NCBI RefSeq assembly: GCF_000422505.1
Contig: NZ_AULX01000034.1
Span: forward strand, 1-64,000
DNA from: Paenibacillus pinihumi DSM 23905 = JCM 16419
GTDB lineage: Bacteria; Bacillota; Bacilli; Paenibacillales; Paenibacillaceae
Length of the DNA stretch: 64,000 nucleotides
Reading direction: 5' to 3'
Shown piece after piece: positions 37,712 through 46,809 of the stretch (positions are counted from its first letter, which is position 1; each line of letters opens with the position of its first letter). The position numbers and the translations under genes are program-made. Under the pieces are notes generated by a model. The model did no database searches and was not told the origin of the DNA. It was given only the letters and a program-made list of their open reading frames with translations.

Positions 37712-38713
37712 CTATTCGGTCTTCACCTTTTCCCCGTACTGGCGGACAATATCAAAAATGCTGTCTTCAGACTTCACATAGCCCTCATGGGAGTAAATTT
37801 CCTTAATAATCGCATGGCCTTCCGTATCCTTGCCGATGTCGATAAAAGCTTGCTGGATTTTGTCTGCCCATTCCTTGTTCATGTCGGAACGGACTGTAAT
37901 CGTGTCATTCGGAATATTCTCCGTGAACGTCAATACCCGTGTATCCTCGAATACCTTCGGATAATCCTTCTTCACAATATTGCGGGCATCCTGGAAAATA
38001 GCAGCAGCATCCACATCACCATTCAATACGGCGAGCACGCCCTGATCATGGCCTTTGACCGTAACCGCCTGAACATCCTTGAGCGGATCGAGCCCGGCTT
38101 CCATCATCTTTCCGGCCGGCCATACAAAACCCGCAGATGAGGTGACGTTCTGGTACGCCATCCGTTTGCCTTTGAGGTCCTCAATCGTCTGAATCGGGGA
38201 ATCCTTCTTTACGATAATCATCGCTTTATAGAAATCCACCAGTTGATCGGTCGGCTCGCCACTCTCATCCTTAACGCCAAACCGCTGGGCCTGGAGAATA
38301 ACCTCGGCGGCACCCTTTTCCTTCGCCAGCACGTAGGCAGTTGGCGGCAGGAAGCCGACGTCGACCTTTTTCGAAGCCATCGCTTCAATAATTGTATTGT
38401 AATCCGTTGAGACACTAACCTTCACAGGAATGCCGAGACGGTCGGTGAGCAGCTTTTCCAGCGGTTTGGCCTTGGCTTCAAGAGTATCTGCATTTTGCGA
38501 AGGAACAAATTGCACGGTCAGCTTATCCGGTACGAATCCGGCGTCCGCAGATGACGAATCTGCCGGTTTTTTCCCTGTTTGCGCCGTATTTGTGCCGGAA
38601 GAATCAGCGCCGCTGCTATTTTTGCCCGTGTTTGCAGGTTCCTTGGCCCCACAACCGCTCACGACCAGAATGGACAAAAGTAAAGGTATGATGATGCCAC
38701 TTAATTTTCTCAA
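37712..38713 (-). CDS. phnD: phosphate/phosphite/phosphonate ABC transporter substrate-binding lipoprotein
   Basis: 333 residues with a lipoprotein signal (LLLSILVVSGC, lipid Cys at about 21), a Ser/Thr/Gly-rich linker, and a PhnD-type domain (LTVQFVPSQNADTLEAKAKPLEKLL ... VDVGFLPPTAYVLAKEKG ... KGKRMAYQNVTSSAGFVWPAGKM). It delivers an oxidised or reduced phosphorus compound to PhnCE. No C-P lyase or phosphite dehydrogenase lies in the window, so the ligand cannot be told. Behind a four-repeat Pho box. Confidence 0.92.
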   Translation of the reverse strand: MRKLSGIIIPLLLSILVVSGCGAKEPANTGKNSSGADSSGTNTAQTGKKPADSSSADAGFVPDKLTVQFVPSQNADTLEAKAKPLEKLLTDRLGIPVKVSVSTDYNTIIEAMASKKVDVGFLPPTAYVLAKEKGAAEVILQAQRFGVKDESGEPTDQLVDFYKAMIIVKKDSPIQTIEDLKGKRMAYQNVTSSAGFVWPAGKMMEAGLDPLKDVQAVTVKGHDQGVLAVLNGDVDAAAIFQDARNIVKKDYPKVFEDTRVLTFTENIPNDTITVRSDMNKEWADKIQQAFIDIGKDTEGHAIIKEIYSHEGYVKSEDSIFDIVRQYGEKVKTE

Positions 38714-38754
38714 ACGGTATAACCTCCACAGATCAATTTAACTGCTTGTTCCAC

Positions 38755-38806
38755 TATATAGGAGTTCTGTTAAAGGAATGTAAAAGAAATTGAAAGGTTT
38801 TGTAAA
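38755..38806 (-). promoter_or_regulatory. PhoP-box promoter of phnD
   Basis: On the minus strand four TT(A/T)ACA-like hexamers in exact 11-bp phase: TTTACA (38806-38801), TTTCAA (38795-38790), TTTACA (38784-38779) and TTAACA (38773-38768), then TATATA (38760-38755) 7 bp further. This is the layout of PhoP-activated promoters in B. subtilis, where the repeats replace the -35. Confidence 0.75.
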
Positions 38807-38821
38807 ATTTTGAAATTTTAA

Positions 38822-38849
38822 TAGACATCCTATTTTGATTTGCTAGAAT
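38822..38849 (+). promoter_or_regulatory. candidate promoter of the 5'-nucleotidase gene
   Basis: On the plus strand, TAGACA (38822-38827), a 16-bp spacer ending TGC, and TAGAAT (38844-38849), an extended -10. It diverges from the phnD promoter and would give a leader of about 140 nt. Confidence 0.45.
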
Positions 38850-38879
38850 GAGCGTAAACAAGTATAAACAACTATGCTG

Positions 38880-38966
38880 TCTTTAACAGGCACAGCCTCG
38901 TTTCACGCAGAATCAGAATCCGGTTAAAAAAGTAAAAACTTATAAATTCTTGTATTCAAAATAAGT
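38880..38966. repeat. intergenic repeat, copy B (upstream of the nucleotidase)
   Basis: The second copy of the element at 37510-37594, in the same orientation: TCTTTAACAGG, CAGCCTCGTTTCACGCAGAA and CTTATAAATTCTTGTATTC correspond block by block. Here the terminal inverted repeat is degenerate. It lies in the leader of the nucleotidase gene. Confidence 0.5.
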
Positions 38967-38996
38967 ATGAATTTGAGCAGAATCGAGGAACCGACT

Positions 38997-40604
38997 GTGA
39001 CAGAGACAAGGAATGAAATCACCTGCACCATTCTGGCAACAAGCGATATTCACGGACACCTCTATCCGACGGATTACCGAAGCAAGGAGGAACTGCCTCT
39101 GGGTTTGGCCAAAATTGCCACTATGATCCGCAAGGAGCGGGAACTGCATCCAGATCTGCTGTTGATTGATAACGGCGATCTCATACAAGGGACACCTCTG
39201 GCCTCCTATGCGGTGAAATATAAAGAAGGCATCCATCCGGCGATAGAAGCCTGCAATGCGCTTCAATATGATGCTGCGGTGCCCGGGAATCACGAATTCA
39301 ACTACGGGCTTGAGGTATTGAAGGGTGCGATAGAGGATTCGAGCTTTCCGTGGCTGTCTGCCGGGATTGTGGATGCTGCTACAGGGGAGCCTGCCTTTGG
39401 CAAGCCTTATCTGATCAAGCAGGCCGGGGAAGGAATTCGGGTAGCAATTCTGGGCGTGACGACACATTACATACCGAATTGGGAGCATGCCCATCATATT
39501 CAGGGCCTGCAGTTCAGGGATGCACTGGAATCGGTAAAGTGGTGGGCGGCGCATATCCGGGAGGTGGAGGCGCCCGATCTGCTCATCGTTGCTTATCATG
39601 GCGGATTCGAGCGCGATATGGAGACGGGAGAAGCTGCGGAGAGATTGACTGGAGAAAATCAGGCGTATGCCATATGCCGGGAGGCAGAAGGCATCGATGT
39701 GCTGATTACGGGTCATCAGCACCGTCTGATTGCAGATGAGGTATGCGGGGTAGCTGTCGTCCAGCCAGGCTCCGGCGGGCAGGCGCTCGGAAAAATTGAG
39801 GTCAGCTTCGTCCGGGAGGGAGGCCGGTGGGTAATAACCGGCAAGCGGGCGGAACTGCTAACCTCATTGAATTCTATCCCTGCGGATGAAACCATACTGG
39901 AGCTGGCTTCCGGGATTGAATCGGCAACCCAGGAGTGGCTGGACCAGACAATCGGTCATGTAGACGGCAATATGACGGTTGCGGACCCATTCGTTTGCCG
40001 CATCGCCGACAATCCGTTTATGGAGTTCGTGAACCGGGTTCAATTGGAGTCGGCGGGTGTGTCCGTATCCAATGCGGCATTGCTGAACGAGGCATCCAAA
40101 GGCTTCGGCCCTGTCATTACGCTGCGTGATGTGCTGACATACTTTATGTATCCGAACACGCTTGTCGTGCTGCGGCTGACCGGACAGGACATTCGGGATG
40201 CGCTGGAACAGACCGCCGCGTACTTCCGGTCCGGGGAGAATGGGACGCTCGAAGTAAATCCGGCATATCTCGCGCCCAAAGCACAGCATTACAATTACGA
40301 CATGTGGGAAGGCATCCGGTATGAGCTTGACATTGCCCGCCCTGCAGGAGAACGTGTATCCAAGCTGCAAACGATGGAAGGCGCGGACATCCATCCCCAT
40401 ATGGAATTTGAAGTCGTGATGAACAATTACCGGGCTAACGGGGGCGGTGACTACGAGATGTACAAAGGGAAGCCTGTCGTCCAAGAGATTTTGACGGATA
40501 TGGCCGATCTGGTTGCCGAATATATCATCCGGCAAGGCACCGTCATATCCGGCTGCGACCATAATTGGCAGGTCATCGTATCCGCCGGTTATACCGTCAA
40601 ATAA
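38997..40604 (+). CDS. cytosolic 5'-nucleotidase/metallophosphoesterase (YunD/UshA family)
   Basis: About 535 residues. N-terminal metallophosphatase with ILATSDIHGHL, DNGDLIQGTP, PGNHEFNYG and ITGHQHR metal ligands; C-terminal 5'-nucleotidase domain (MEFVNRVQLESAGVSVSNAALLNE ... VVMNNYRANGGGDY). There is no signal peptide, unlike UshA, so it acts in the cytoplasm as YunD is thought to. GTG 38997 is preferred: GAGGA lies 7 nt upstream, while the in-frame ATG 38967 has no ribosome-binding site. Divergent from phnD; one of only two plus-strand genes. A phosphate-scavenging role is inferred from context. Confidence 0.88.
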   Translation: MTETRNEITCTILATSDIHGHLYPTDYRSKEELPLGLAKIATMIRKERELHPDLLLIDNGDLIQGTPLASYAVKYKEGIHPAIEACNALQYDAAVPGNHEFNYGLEVLKGAIEDSSFPWLSAGIVDAATGEPAFGKPYLIKQAGEGIRVAILGVTTHYIPNWEHAHHIQGLQFRDALESVKWWAAHIREVEAPDLLIVAYHGGFERDMETGEAAERLTGENQAYAICREAEGIDVLITGHQHRLIADEVCGVAVVQPGSGGQALGKIEVSFVREGGRWVITGKRAELLTSLNSIPADETILELASGIESATQEWLDQTIGHVDGNMTVADPFVCRIADNPFMEFVNRVQLESAGVSVSNAALLNEASKGFGPVITLRDVLTYFMYPNTLVVLRLTGQDIRDALEQTAAYFRSGENGTLEVNPAYLAPKAQHYNYDMWEGIRYELDIARPAGERVSKLQTMEGADIHPHMEFEVVMNNYRANGGGDYEMYKGKPVVQEILTDMADLVAEYIIRQGTVISGCDHNWQVIVSAGYTVK

Positions 40605-41284
40605 CTTCGGATGACATCATCACTCAGCGCATCCAAGCCGCCCTCCCAGGCGACCACCCCCTTCTCAAGAATATAGAAGTAATCGCCGACACTCTTCACA
40701 AAATCAAGACTCTGCTCAGCCAGCAGAATTGCTGTTTTACCGTCCTGCTTGATAGAGCGTATGACCTCGCGGATATCTTCAACAATAGAAGGCTGGATAC
40801 CCTCGCACGGCTCATCCAGCAGCAGCAAATCAGGATTTGAAGCCAGAGCGCGGGCAAAGGCCAACTGCTGCTGCTGGCCACCGCTCAGGTCTCCGCCGCG
40901 CCGGTTATACATTGAGGGCAGTACAGGGAATTTGGCAATGGCTTCATCGGGTATCACCGCCATGGGTGTAGTTGATGCTTCAAGTCCAAGCAGCAAATTT
41001 TCATAGACTGTAAGTTGGGCAAAGATTTCCCGGCCTTGCGGCACATAGCCGATCCCGCTGCGCGCCCGCCTGGCCGGAGCAGCCTTGGTCAAATCGGCAT
41101 TCTTGTAAACCACCTTGCCGTTGCGGGCCCTGAGCAGCCCCATAATTGATCTCATCAGGGTCGTTTTGCCGACCCCGTTGCGTCCGAGCAGGCACACGAC
41201 CTGCCCCGGTTTGATCTGCATCGATACTTCACGCAAAATGATGCTCTCCCCGTACCCGGACTCAAGCTGTTGAACGGCTAACAT
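40589..41284 (-). CDS. urtE: urea ABC transporter ATP-binding subunit UrtE
   Basis: 231 residues, LivF-like: Walker A GRNGVGKTTLM, signature LSGGQQQQLAFARALA, Walker B LLLLDEPCEGIQPSIVEDI. The EGIQPSIV wording is characteristic of UrtE. ATG 41284 ([12 protein letters not shown]) overlaps the urtD stop by 23 bp with GGTGGAG just upstream. Its 3' end overlaps the convergent nucleotidase gene by 16 bp. Confidence 0.93.
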   Translation of the reverse strand: MLAVQQLESGYGESIILREVSMQIKPGQVVCLLGRNGVGKTTLMRSIMGLLRARNGKVVYKNADLTKAAPARRARSGIGYVPQGREIFAQLTVYENLLLGLEASTTPMAVIPDEAIAKFPVLPSMYNRRGGDLSGGQQQQLAFARALASNPDLLLLDEPCEGIQPSIVEDIREVIRSIKQDGKTAILLAEQSLDFVKSVGDYFYILEKGVVAWEGGLDALSDDVIRSYLTV

Positions 41285-42044
41285 CAAGCTCCACCCGCCT
41301 TTTTCCGAGATACACCTCCGCCACTCTGGCATCACGCTGCACTTCTTCCATCGTGCCTTCCCTGAGCAGGCGTCCCTCATGCATAACAGTAACTTTGCTT
41401 GCAAAATTGCGTACAAACTCCATATCATGCTCCACCACAACAACCGATCTCTTGGCTGCGATCTGGCGCAGCAGCTCGCCTGTCTTGTGCGTCTCCTTAT
41501 CCGTCATTCCGGCAACCGGCTCATCGAGCAGCAGCACTTGAGGCTCCTGCAGCAGCAGCATGCCGATCTCCAGCCACTGCTTCTCGCCATGGGATAATCC
41601 TCCGGCACGCCAAGCTCCTTTTCGTTCAAGACCAATCATCTGAAGCTGATCCTTCAGCCGCTGTTCATCCTCCCGGGTCATCCTGGCGCGTAGTGCAGCC
41701 AGCAGACCGCGCTGCTGCCGCATCGAAATCTCCAGATTCTCCATAACCGTAAGCGAAGGGAAAATCGACGGGGCCTGGAATTTCCGGCCGACGCCAAGCT
41801 CGGCAATTTGATGCTCCTTGCGCCGGGTGAGTTCGGTTTTTCCCTGAAACAGCACCTTGCCTGATACAGGCTTCACCTTGCCGCAGATAACATCAAGTAC
41901 TGTCGTTTTGCCTGCGCCGTTAGGGCCGATCAAAAAGCGAAGCTCTCCTCTCGCAAGCTCCAGATTCATTCCGGTAACCGCCTTGAAACCGTCGAACTCG
42001 ACCGATACCTCTTTACACTGCAGAATGACGGACTTGCTGCTCAT
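41262..42044 (-). CDS. urtD: urea ABC transporter ATP-binding subunit UrtD
   Basis: 260 residues, LivG-like: Walker [44 protein letters not shown] and the LivG-type C-terminus [27 protein letters not shown] is the signature seen in UrtD. ATG 42044 has AGGAGG 10 nt upstream and overlaps the urtC stop by 32 bp. Confidence 0.93.
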   Translation of the reverse strand: MSSKSVILQCKEVSVEFDGFKAVTGMNLELARGELRFLIGPNGAGKTTVLDVICGKVKPVSGKVLFQGKTELTRRKEHQIAELGVGRKFQAPSIFPSLTVMENLEISMRQQRGLLAALRARMTREDEQRLKDQLQMIGLERKGAWRAGGLSHGEKQWLEIGMLLLQEPQVLLLDEPVAGMTDKETHKTGELLRQIAAKRSVVVVEHDMEFVRNFASKVTVMHEGRLLREGTMEEVQRDARVAEVYLGKRRVELDVSRSTA

Positions 42045-43095
42045 GCCCGGTTCGCCTCCTCTTTGGCCATTTGATTTTGCCCAGCAAGCCCACAGCTCCC
42101 TTGGGCAGAAACACCACGACAACCACAAACAATCCTCCCAGGAAAAACAGCCATGCATCCGGATAGCTTTCACTGAATGAGCTTTTGGCATAGTTGAGCA
42201 GAACCGCGCCAGCGGCGGCCCCAATCAGCGTCCCGCGGCCGCCGATTGCTACCCAGAGCACCATTTCAATGGAAGGTACAATAGCCATCATCGACGGAGA
42301 GATGATCCCGACATGAAGGACGAACAGCATCCCTCCTATACCTGCAAGAGCCGCAGATACCACAAACACGAAGATTTGATAGGAAGCGGGGTTATAGCCG
42401 ATAAACCTGGCCCGGTTCTCCCCGTCCCGGATAGCCCGCAGCACCTTGCCCAGCCTGCTGCCTACAATATAACGGCACATCAGGTATACAGCGAGGAGCA
42501 CTGCACCGGTTACCCAGAACAGCATCCGCTTCGTATCCGGCGAGCCGATAGGGTAGCCAAGAACAGTTGTAAATCCGGTCAAACCGTTTGTACCTCCTGT
42601 CAGTGCCTGTTGCCCGATGAATAATGTAGTTGTGATGATGACGAGCGCCTGGGTCAGAATGGTGAAATAGACACCCTTGATCCGGTTGCGAAAGGTGAAG
42701 AAGCCAAGCACCAGCGCCAGCAGCGCCGGGATTGCGATTCCCGCTGCAGCCGCAAACCAGAAGCTTTCAAACGGCTTCCAGAACCACGGCAGATTAGCCA
42801 GTCCGCTCCAGCCCATAAAATCAGGCAGTTTGTCCCCGCTGGCCTCCAGTTTCAAATACATTGCCATCGCATACGCGCCAAGCCCGAAGAATACGCCATG
42901 ACCCAGGCTCAAAATGCCTGTGTAGCCCCAAATCAGATCAAGACCGAGCGCCACAATAGCAAACGCCAGAAATTTTGCCAGCAGATTCAGCCGAAAATCG
43001 CTTAAATAAAGCGGTGCACAGAACAGCGCCGCAGCGGCAGCTGCATATCCGATCAGCATATAGATGCGCTGTGCAGTCCATGAACGTTCTCGCAT
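42013..43095 (-). CDS. urtC: urea ABC transporter permease UrtC
   Basis: 360 residues with about ten membrane segments, LivM-like ([61 protein letters not shown]). The insert [19 protein letters not shown] is typical of urea-type LivM. ATG 43095 has GAGGTG 7 nt upstream. Pairs with UrtB. Confidence 0.93.
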   Translation of the reverse strand: MRERSWTAQRIYMLIGYAAAAAALFCAPLYLSDFRLNLLAKFLAFAIVALGLDLIWGYTGILSLGHGVFFGLGAYAMAMYLKLEASGDKLPDFMGWSGLANLPWFWKPFESFWFAAAAGIAIPALLALVLGFFTFRNRIKGVYFTILTQALVIITTTLFIGQQALTGGTNGLTGFTTVLGYPIGSPDTKRMLFWVTGAVLLAVYLMCRYIVGSRLGKVLRAIRDGENRARFIGYNPASYQIFVFVVSAALAGIGGMLFVLHVGIISPSMMAIVPSIEMVLWVAIGGRGTLIGAAAGAVLLNYAKSSFSESYPDAWLFFLGGLFVVVVVFLPKGAVGLLGKIKWPKRRRTGHEQQVRHSAV

Positions 43096-43122
43096 GATGA
43101 TTCACCTCTTTTGTCTCATACT

Positions 43123-44028
43123 TCAGTCCAAAGCTCTTGTCTTCATGGCGACAAGTCCTTTTGGCCGCCATTGCAGGAAGGCTACAATACAGAGGAATAC
43201 CAGCACTTTGCCGAGCGAGGCTGTCGTCCAATATTCAAACATCGTGTTTGTCAGTCCGATTCCCAGCGCGCCGAAGATCGTTCCGATCAGCTTGCCGACA
43301 CCGCCAAGCACAACGACCATGAAAGCATCAACAATATAATAAGTGCCCAAAGCCGGACCAATCGGCCCGATAAGCGTCAGTGCGCAGCCCGCGATTCCCG
43401 CAATACCCGAGCCGATCGCGAATGTCATGGCATCCACTCTCCGGGTCGATATCCCGAGACAAGCTGCCATATCCCGGTTCTGCATCACAGCCCGCATTCT
43501 GCGTCCCGCGTTGCTGCGGTAAATATAGAAAAACATGATAATCAGCGTTAAGGCGACCAACCCGATAATGAACAGCCGCTTGTAAGGGAGCACGACGCCA
43601 TCCATCAGCTTCAAGCCGCCGTCCAGCCAGGCCGGACTTTTCACCGCCACATTGGGCGCACCGAATATTGTCCGGGCAAGCTGTTGCAGCATCAGGGCAA
43701 TTCCCCAGGTTGCGAGCAAGCTATCCAGCGGACGCCCGTAGAGGAAGCGGATCAGCGTGCCTTCGAGCAGCAGCCCGAAGGCAAAAGCAATCATGAAGCT
43801 AATGGGAATGGCCAGGATGAAGTAGGCATTAAACATAGATGAGGGGAGATAACTTGAAAAGATCGTTTGTGTCAGGTAAGTGGAGTAGGCGCCAATCATG
43901 ATCAGTTCGCCATGGGCCATATTAATGACATTCATAAGCCCGAAGGTAATCGCCAGCCCAAGGGCAATCAGAAGCAGAATGGAGCTGACGCTAAGACCGT
44001 TAAACAGTTGAATGATTGTAATTTCCAT
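43123..44028 (-). CDS. urtB: urea ABC transporter permease UrtB
   Basis: 301 residues with about eight membrane segments, LivH-like ([42 protein letters not shown] ... [21 protein letters not shown] ... [21 protein letters not shown]). GAGGTG precedes the ATG. It forms the channel with UrtC. The reading is short compared with UrtB proteins that carry an N-terminal extracytoplasmic extension. Confidence 0.93.
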   Translation of the reverse strand: MEITIIQLFNGLSVSSILLLIALGLAITFGLMNVINMAHGELIMIGAYSTYLTQTIFSSYLPSSMFNAYFILAIPISFMIAFAFGLLLEGTLIRFLYGRPLDSLLATWGIALMLQQLARTIFGAPNVAVKSPAWLDGGLKLMDGVVLPYKRLFIIGLVALTLIIMFFYIYRSNAGRRMRAVMQNRDMAACLGISTRRVDAMTFAIGSGIAGIAGCALTLIGPIGPALGTYYIVDAFMVVVLGGVGKLIGTIFGALGIGLTNTMFEYWTTASLGKVLVFLCIVAFLQWRPKGLVAMKTRALD

Positions 44029-44119
44029 GTCATCACCTCTTTAGGTCTGGAAGCTGTTCTTGCAGATACAAGCTTGGGGGGACCAGGCAGTTGAAGGCCT
44101 TTACGCTCCCTTTGCTTTA

Positions 44120-45403
44120 TTACGGGGTACTCAGGCTTGCCGCCCATGCATAATCCTTCAAATACGGGTCTGGTTTGACAGGTTCGCCCGAGTTCCACAG
44201 CTCCTTGAACTGTCCGTCCGCCTGAACCTCTCCGATCCGGACCGTCTTATAGAGATGCTGATTATCGCCATCGATTTTCACCTTTCCTCCAGGTGCATCA
44301 AGCTCCAGCCCTTTGGCTGCTTCCTTGACCGCGCCAACTTCGGTTGTGCCCGCTTTTTCGACTGCGGCAGCCCACAGGTATACGGCAATATACCCGGCTT
44401 CGATCGGATCAGCCGTTACCCGGTCCTTCCCGTATGCTTTCTTGTAATGGTCCACAAATGCCTGATTGGCCTCCGTATCCGTTGTCTGATAGTAATTCCA
44501 GGCCGCAAGGTGGCCTTGCAGGACATCGACTCCGATGCCGCGGATCTCTTCCTCTGCAACCGATACCGACAAGGTTGTAATATCGCTCGCCGATATGCCC
44601 GCATCCTTAAGCTGCTTGAAGAAGGCTACGTTGCTGTCGCCATTGAGCGTATTGAAGATGACATCTGGCTTCGCCTTTTGAATTTTGGCAATCATCGTGC
44701 TGTAGTCCGTATGGCCAAGCGGCGTGTATTCCTCGCCGGCCAGTTCCCCTCCCTCCGCCTTGAGCTGCTCCTTGATGATCTTGTTGGCCGTCTGTGGAAA
44801 GACGTAATCCGAGCCGAGCAGGAAGAAGCGCTTGCCCCGGTTCTCCAGCAGCCACGATACGGCGGGTACAATCTGCTGATTGGTTGTAGCCCCTGTATAG
44901 AAGATATTTGGCGAAGCCTCCAGTCCCTCATACTGGACGGGATACCAAAGCAGACCGTTCAGCTCTTCAAATACCGGAAGCATTGCCTTGCGGCTTGCTG
45001 AAGTCCATCCTCCGAACACGGTCACCACCTTATTCTCGGAAATCAGCTTCCTTGCCTTCTCGGCGAAAGTCGGCCAATCCGACGCGCCATCCTCCATCAC
45101 CGGAACGAGCTGCTTGCCGAGCACGCCTCCCTTGGCGTTAATCTCCTGGATCGCCATCAGCTCCGAATCCTTCACTGATACCTCGCTGATCGACATGGTC
45201 CCGCTCAGGGAATGGAGAATACCGACTTTAATAACATCGCCGTCCCCTGGGGCAGCAGTATCTCCCCCTGTCTCCGAACTGCCGCTCGATGCAGGCTTAT
45301 TTGTACCTTTGCCGCCCGCACCTCCGCCACTTCCGCAGCCTGCAAGCACGACACACAGCACAACCGCACATACGGCAAACTTCCAAGGACGATTCCGTTT
45401 CAT
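44120..45403 (-). CDS. urtA: urea ABC transporter substrate-binding lipoprotein UrtA
   Basis: 427 residues: lipoprotein signal [10 protein letters not shown] (lipid Cys near 23), a Gly/Ser-rich linker, then a type I periplasmic-binding domain with UrtA hallmarks ([80 protein letters not shown]). It captures urea outside the membrane. First gene of urtABCDE, behind a promoter whose -35 lies in a GlnR/TnrA box. No urease genes are in the window. Confidence 0.94.
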   Translation of the reverse strand: MKRNRPWKFAVCAVVLCVVLAGCGSGGGAGGKGTNKPASSGSSETGGDTAAPGDGDVIKVGILHSLSGTMSISEVSVKDSELMAIQEINAKGGVLGKQLVPVMEDGASDWPTFAEKARKLISENKVVTVFGGWTSASRKAMLPVFEELNGLLWYPVQYEGLEASPNIFYTGATTNQQIVPAVSWLLENRGKRFFLLGSDYVFPQTANKIIKEQLKAEGGELAGEEYTPLGHTDYSTMIAKIQKAKPDVIFNTLNGDSNVAFFKQLKDAGISASDITTLSVSVAEEEIRGIGVDVLQGHLAAWNYYQTTDTEANQAFVDHYKKAYGKDRVTADPIEAGYIAVYLWAAAVEKAGTTEVGAVKEAAKGLELDAPGGKVKIDGDNQHLYKTVRIGEVQADGQFKELWNSGEPVKPDPYLKDYAWAASLSTP

Positions 45404-45476
45404 CTGCCCACTCCCCTATTCTTTTTATCTAATGCCGAACATTGGTAAAGCTGGATATTTGTTTATTCGTGTTTTC

Positions 45477-45506
45477 ATTATATGGGTTAGCGTAATTTAA
45501 TGTCAA
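45477..45506 (-). promoter_or_regulatory. sigma-A promoter of urtABCDE
   Basis: On the minus strand, perfect TTGACA (45506-45501), an 18-bp spacer and perfect TATAAT (45482-45477). The start codon of urtA is about 75 bp downstream. Confidence 0.72.
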
Positions 45507-45517
45507 CTAAATTAACA
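45501..45517. promoter_or_regulatory. GlnR/TnrA box overlapping the urt -35
   Basis: TGTTAATTTAGTTGACA (minus strand) matches the TGTNA-N7-TNACA consensus at every fixed position. It covers the -35, which suggests nitrogen control by GlnR, probably repression when bound at this site. Confidence 0.68.
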
Positions 45518-45615
45518 TATATAATTGAAAATTAGGAAAAAGGTCACTCGATTTAAAGATTCGATACGATTTCTCATTAATTTCAAATCGAATTGATCTG
45601 ATTTTCATTCTTATA

Positions 45616-45632
45616 CGTTATATATTATTACA
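45616..45632. promoter_or_regulatory. second GlnR/TnrA-like box upstream of urt
   Basis: TGTAATAATATATAACG (minus strand) matches TGTNA-N7-TNACA except the last base. It lies about 115 bp upstream of the first box in an AT-rich stretch (45520-45660) without a gene. Confidence 0.4.
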
Positions 45633-45671
45633 TCAATTTTTATTCTAGTTCTTTTTCAAAAGAGCGCCCAT

Positions 45672-45707
45672 ACAAAAAAGGAGAGACCAGGTTTCCCTGG
45701 CCTCTCC
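45672..45707 (-). terminator. Rho-independent terminator of prsA
   Basis: GGAGAGGCCAGG pairs with CCTGGTCTCTCC (12 bp with one G-U pair) around GAAA, followed by six T residues. It begins 20 bp after the prsA stop. Confidence 0.9.
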
Positions 45708-45726
45708 TCGAATTCATCTTATTTGA

Positions 45727-46809
45727 TTATTTACCGCTGTTGTTTTTAGCTGCGTTATCCTTGCTGTCCTTCTCGGAGTCCGCTGGCGCCTTCTCGTCTT
45801 CAGCCGGAGGCTGCGGCAAATCGATCTTCTCGATCAGGCCTGGCAGCTCTTTGCTCATGAAATCCTGAATTTGAACATTCGAAAGCTGCTGCTTCAATTG
45901 CTCTTTGGTATCAGCAGAAAGCTTGTCAAAAGTTTGCGGTTCACGCTTTTCCACTTTAATGACATGATAGCCAAATTCAGTTTTTACCGGATCGCCAATT
46001 TCATTCAACGGCTGCTTCAAGGAAGCATCCTTGAACTCTGCTACATAGGTTTTGGCTTCCTTCAGCTCGTACAGGCCGCCTTTATCCTTGGAACCCGGAT
46101 CATCGGAATATTCCTTGGCGATCTCGTCCCATGATGCGCCACCCTTAAGCTTGTCCTTCGCTTCATTGGCGCGTTTCAACGCTTCTTCATCCGTACGTTT
46201 TGTTTTTTCATCTTTATCGAAGCTCACCAGAATATGACGAAGCTCTACTTTTGTAAAGCCTTCCGGATCTTTATCAAATTCTGTCTTAATCTGGGCGTCA
46301 GTTACGCTATCCTCAGCATTTTTCATAACGGAGAATACGAGCACATAGAAATCTCTGGCTTCCTTCTCTGTCAATCCGGAAGTTTCGAGTGTCTTTTTCA
46401 GTTCCGGCTGATTTTTAATCGCATCTGCAAGCTGTTTCTCAAACTCATCCGCCTGCTTGCCTGTCTCTTCTTTGGCTTTGTCTGAAACTTTGTCAGCCAA
46501 AAGCTTGTAGCCAATATACTCCTTGAGGAACTGTTCCTTGTATTGCGGTATGCTCAGCAGCATGCCGTATTGCGGGTTCATGAGGCCGAAAAAGCCCGCA
46601 TATTTGTCAAATTCGCCTTCTGTGACCTGACCGCCTTTATAAGTGGCGATAACCTTGCCTTTATCACCTTGGCTTGCTCCTGGAGCAGTACCTTCTCCAT
46701 TTGACTCACTTTTCTTCCCGCAGCCTGCTGCAACCGTCATTACAATCAGCACTGCTGCAATCAGCAGTACGAGACTGCGCCATGACGATTTGCGTTTATT
46801 GTGCAACAT
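45727..46809 (-). CDS. prsA: PrsA-type foldase lipoprotein (parvulin peptidyl-prolyl isomerase)
   Basis: 360 residues from ATG 46809, which has AAAGGGG 9 nt upstream. Lipoprotein signal ending VMTVAAGC; SurA-like N-terminal helices; parvulin domain (VELRHILVSFDKDEKTK ... GASWDEIAKEYSDDPGSKDKGGLYELKEA ... VKTEFGYHVIKVEKRE); charged low-complexity tail. It helps secreted proteins fold at the membrane-wall interface. It overlaps the end of mfd by 14 bp. This position, right after mfd, differs from B. subtilis. Confidence 0.9.
   Translation of the reverse strand: MLHNKRKSSWRSLVLLIAAVLIVMTVAAGCGKKSESNGEGTAPGASQGDKGKVIATYKGGQVTEGEFDKYAGFFGLMNPQYGMLLSIPQYKEQFLKEYIGYKLLADKVSDKAKEETGKQADEFEKQLADAIKNQPELKKTLETSGLTEKEARDFYVLVFSVMKNAEDSVTDAQIKTEFDKDPEGFTKVELRHILVSFDKDEKTKRTDEEALKRANEAKDKLKGGASWDEIAKEYSDDPGSKDKGGLYELKEAKTYVAEFKDASLKQPLNEIGDPVKTEFGYHVIKVEKREPQTFDKLSADTKEQLKQQLSNVQIQDFMSKELPGLIEKIDLPQPPAEDEKAPADSEKDSKDNAAKNNSGK

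Noticed and set aside
44060-45001. 313-codon open frame on the plus strand opposite urtA
   Set aside because: Antisense shadow of a confirmed lipoprotein gene.
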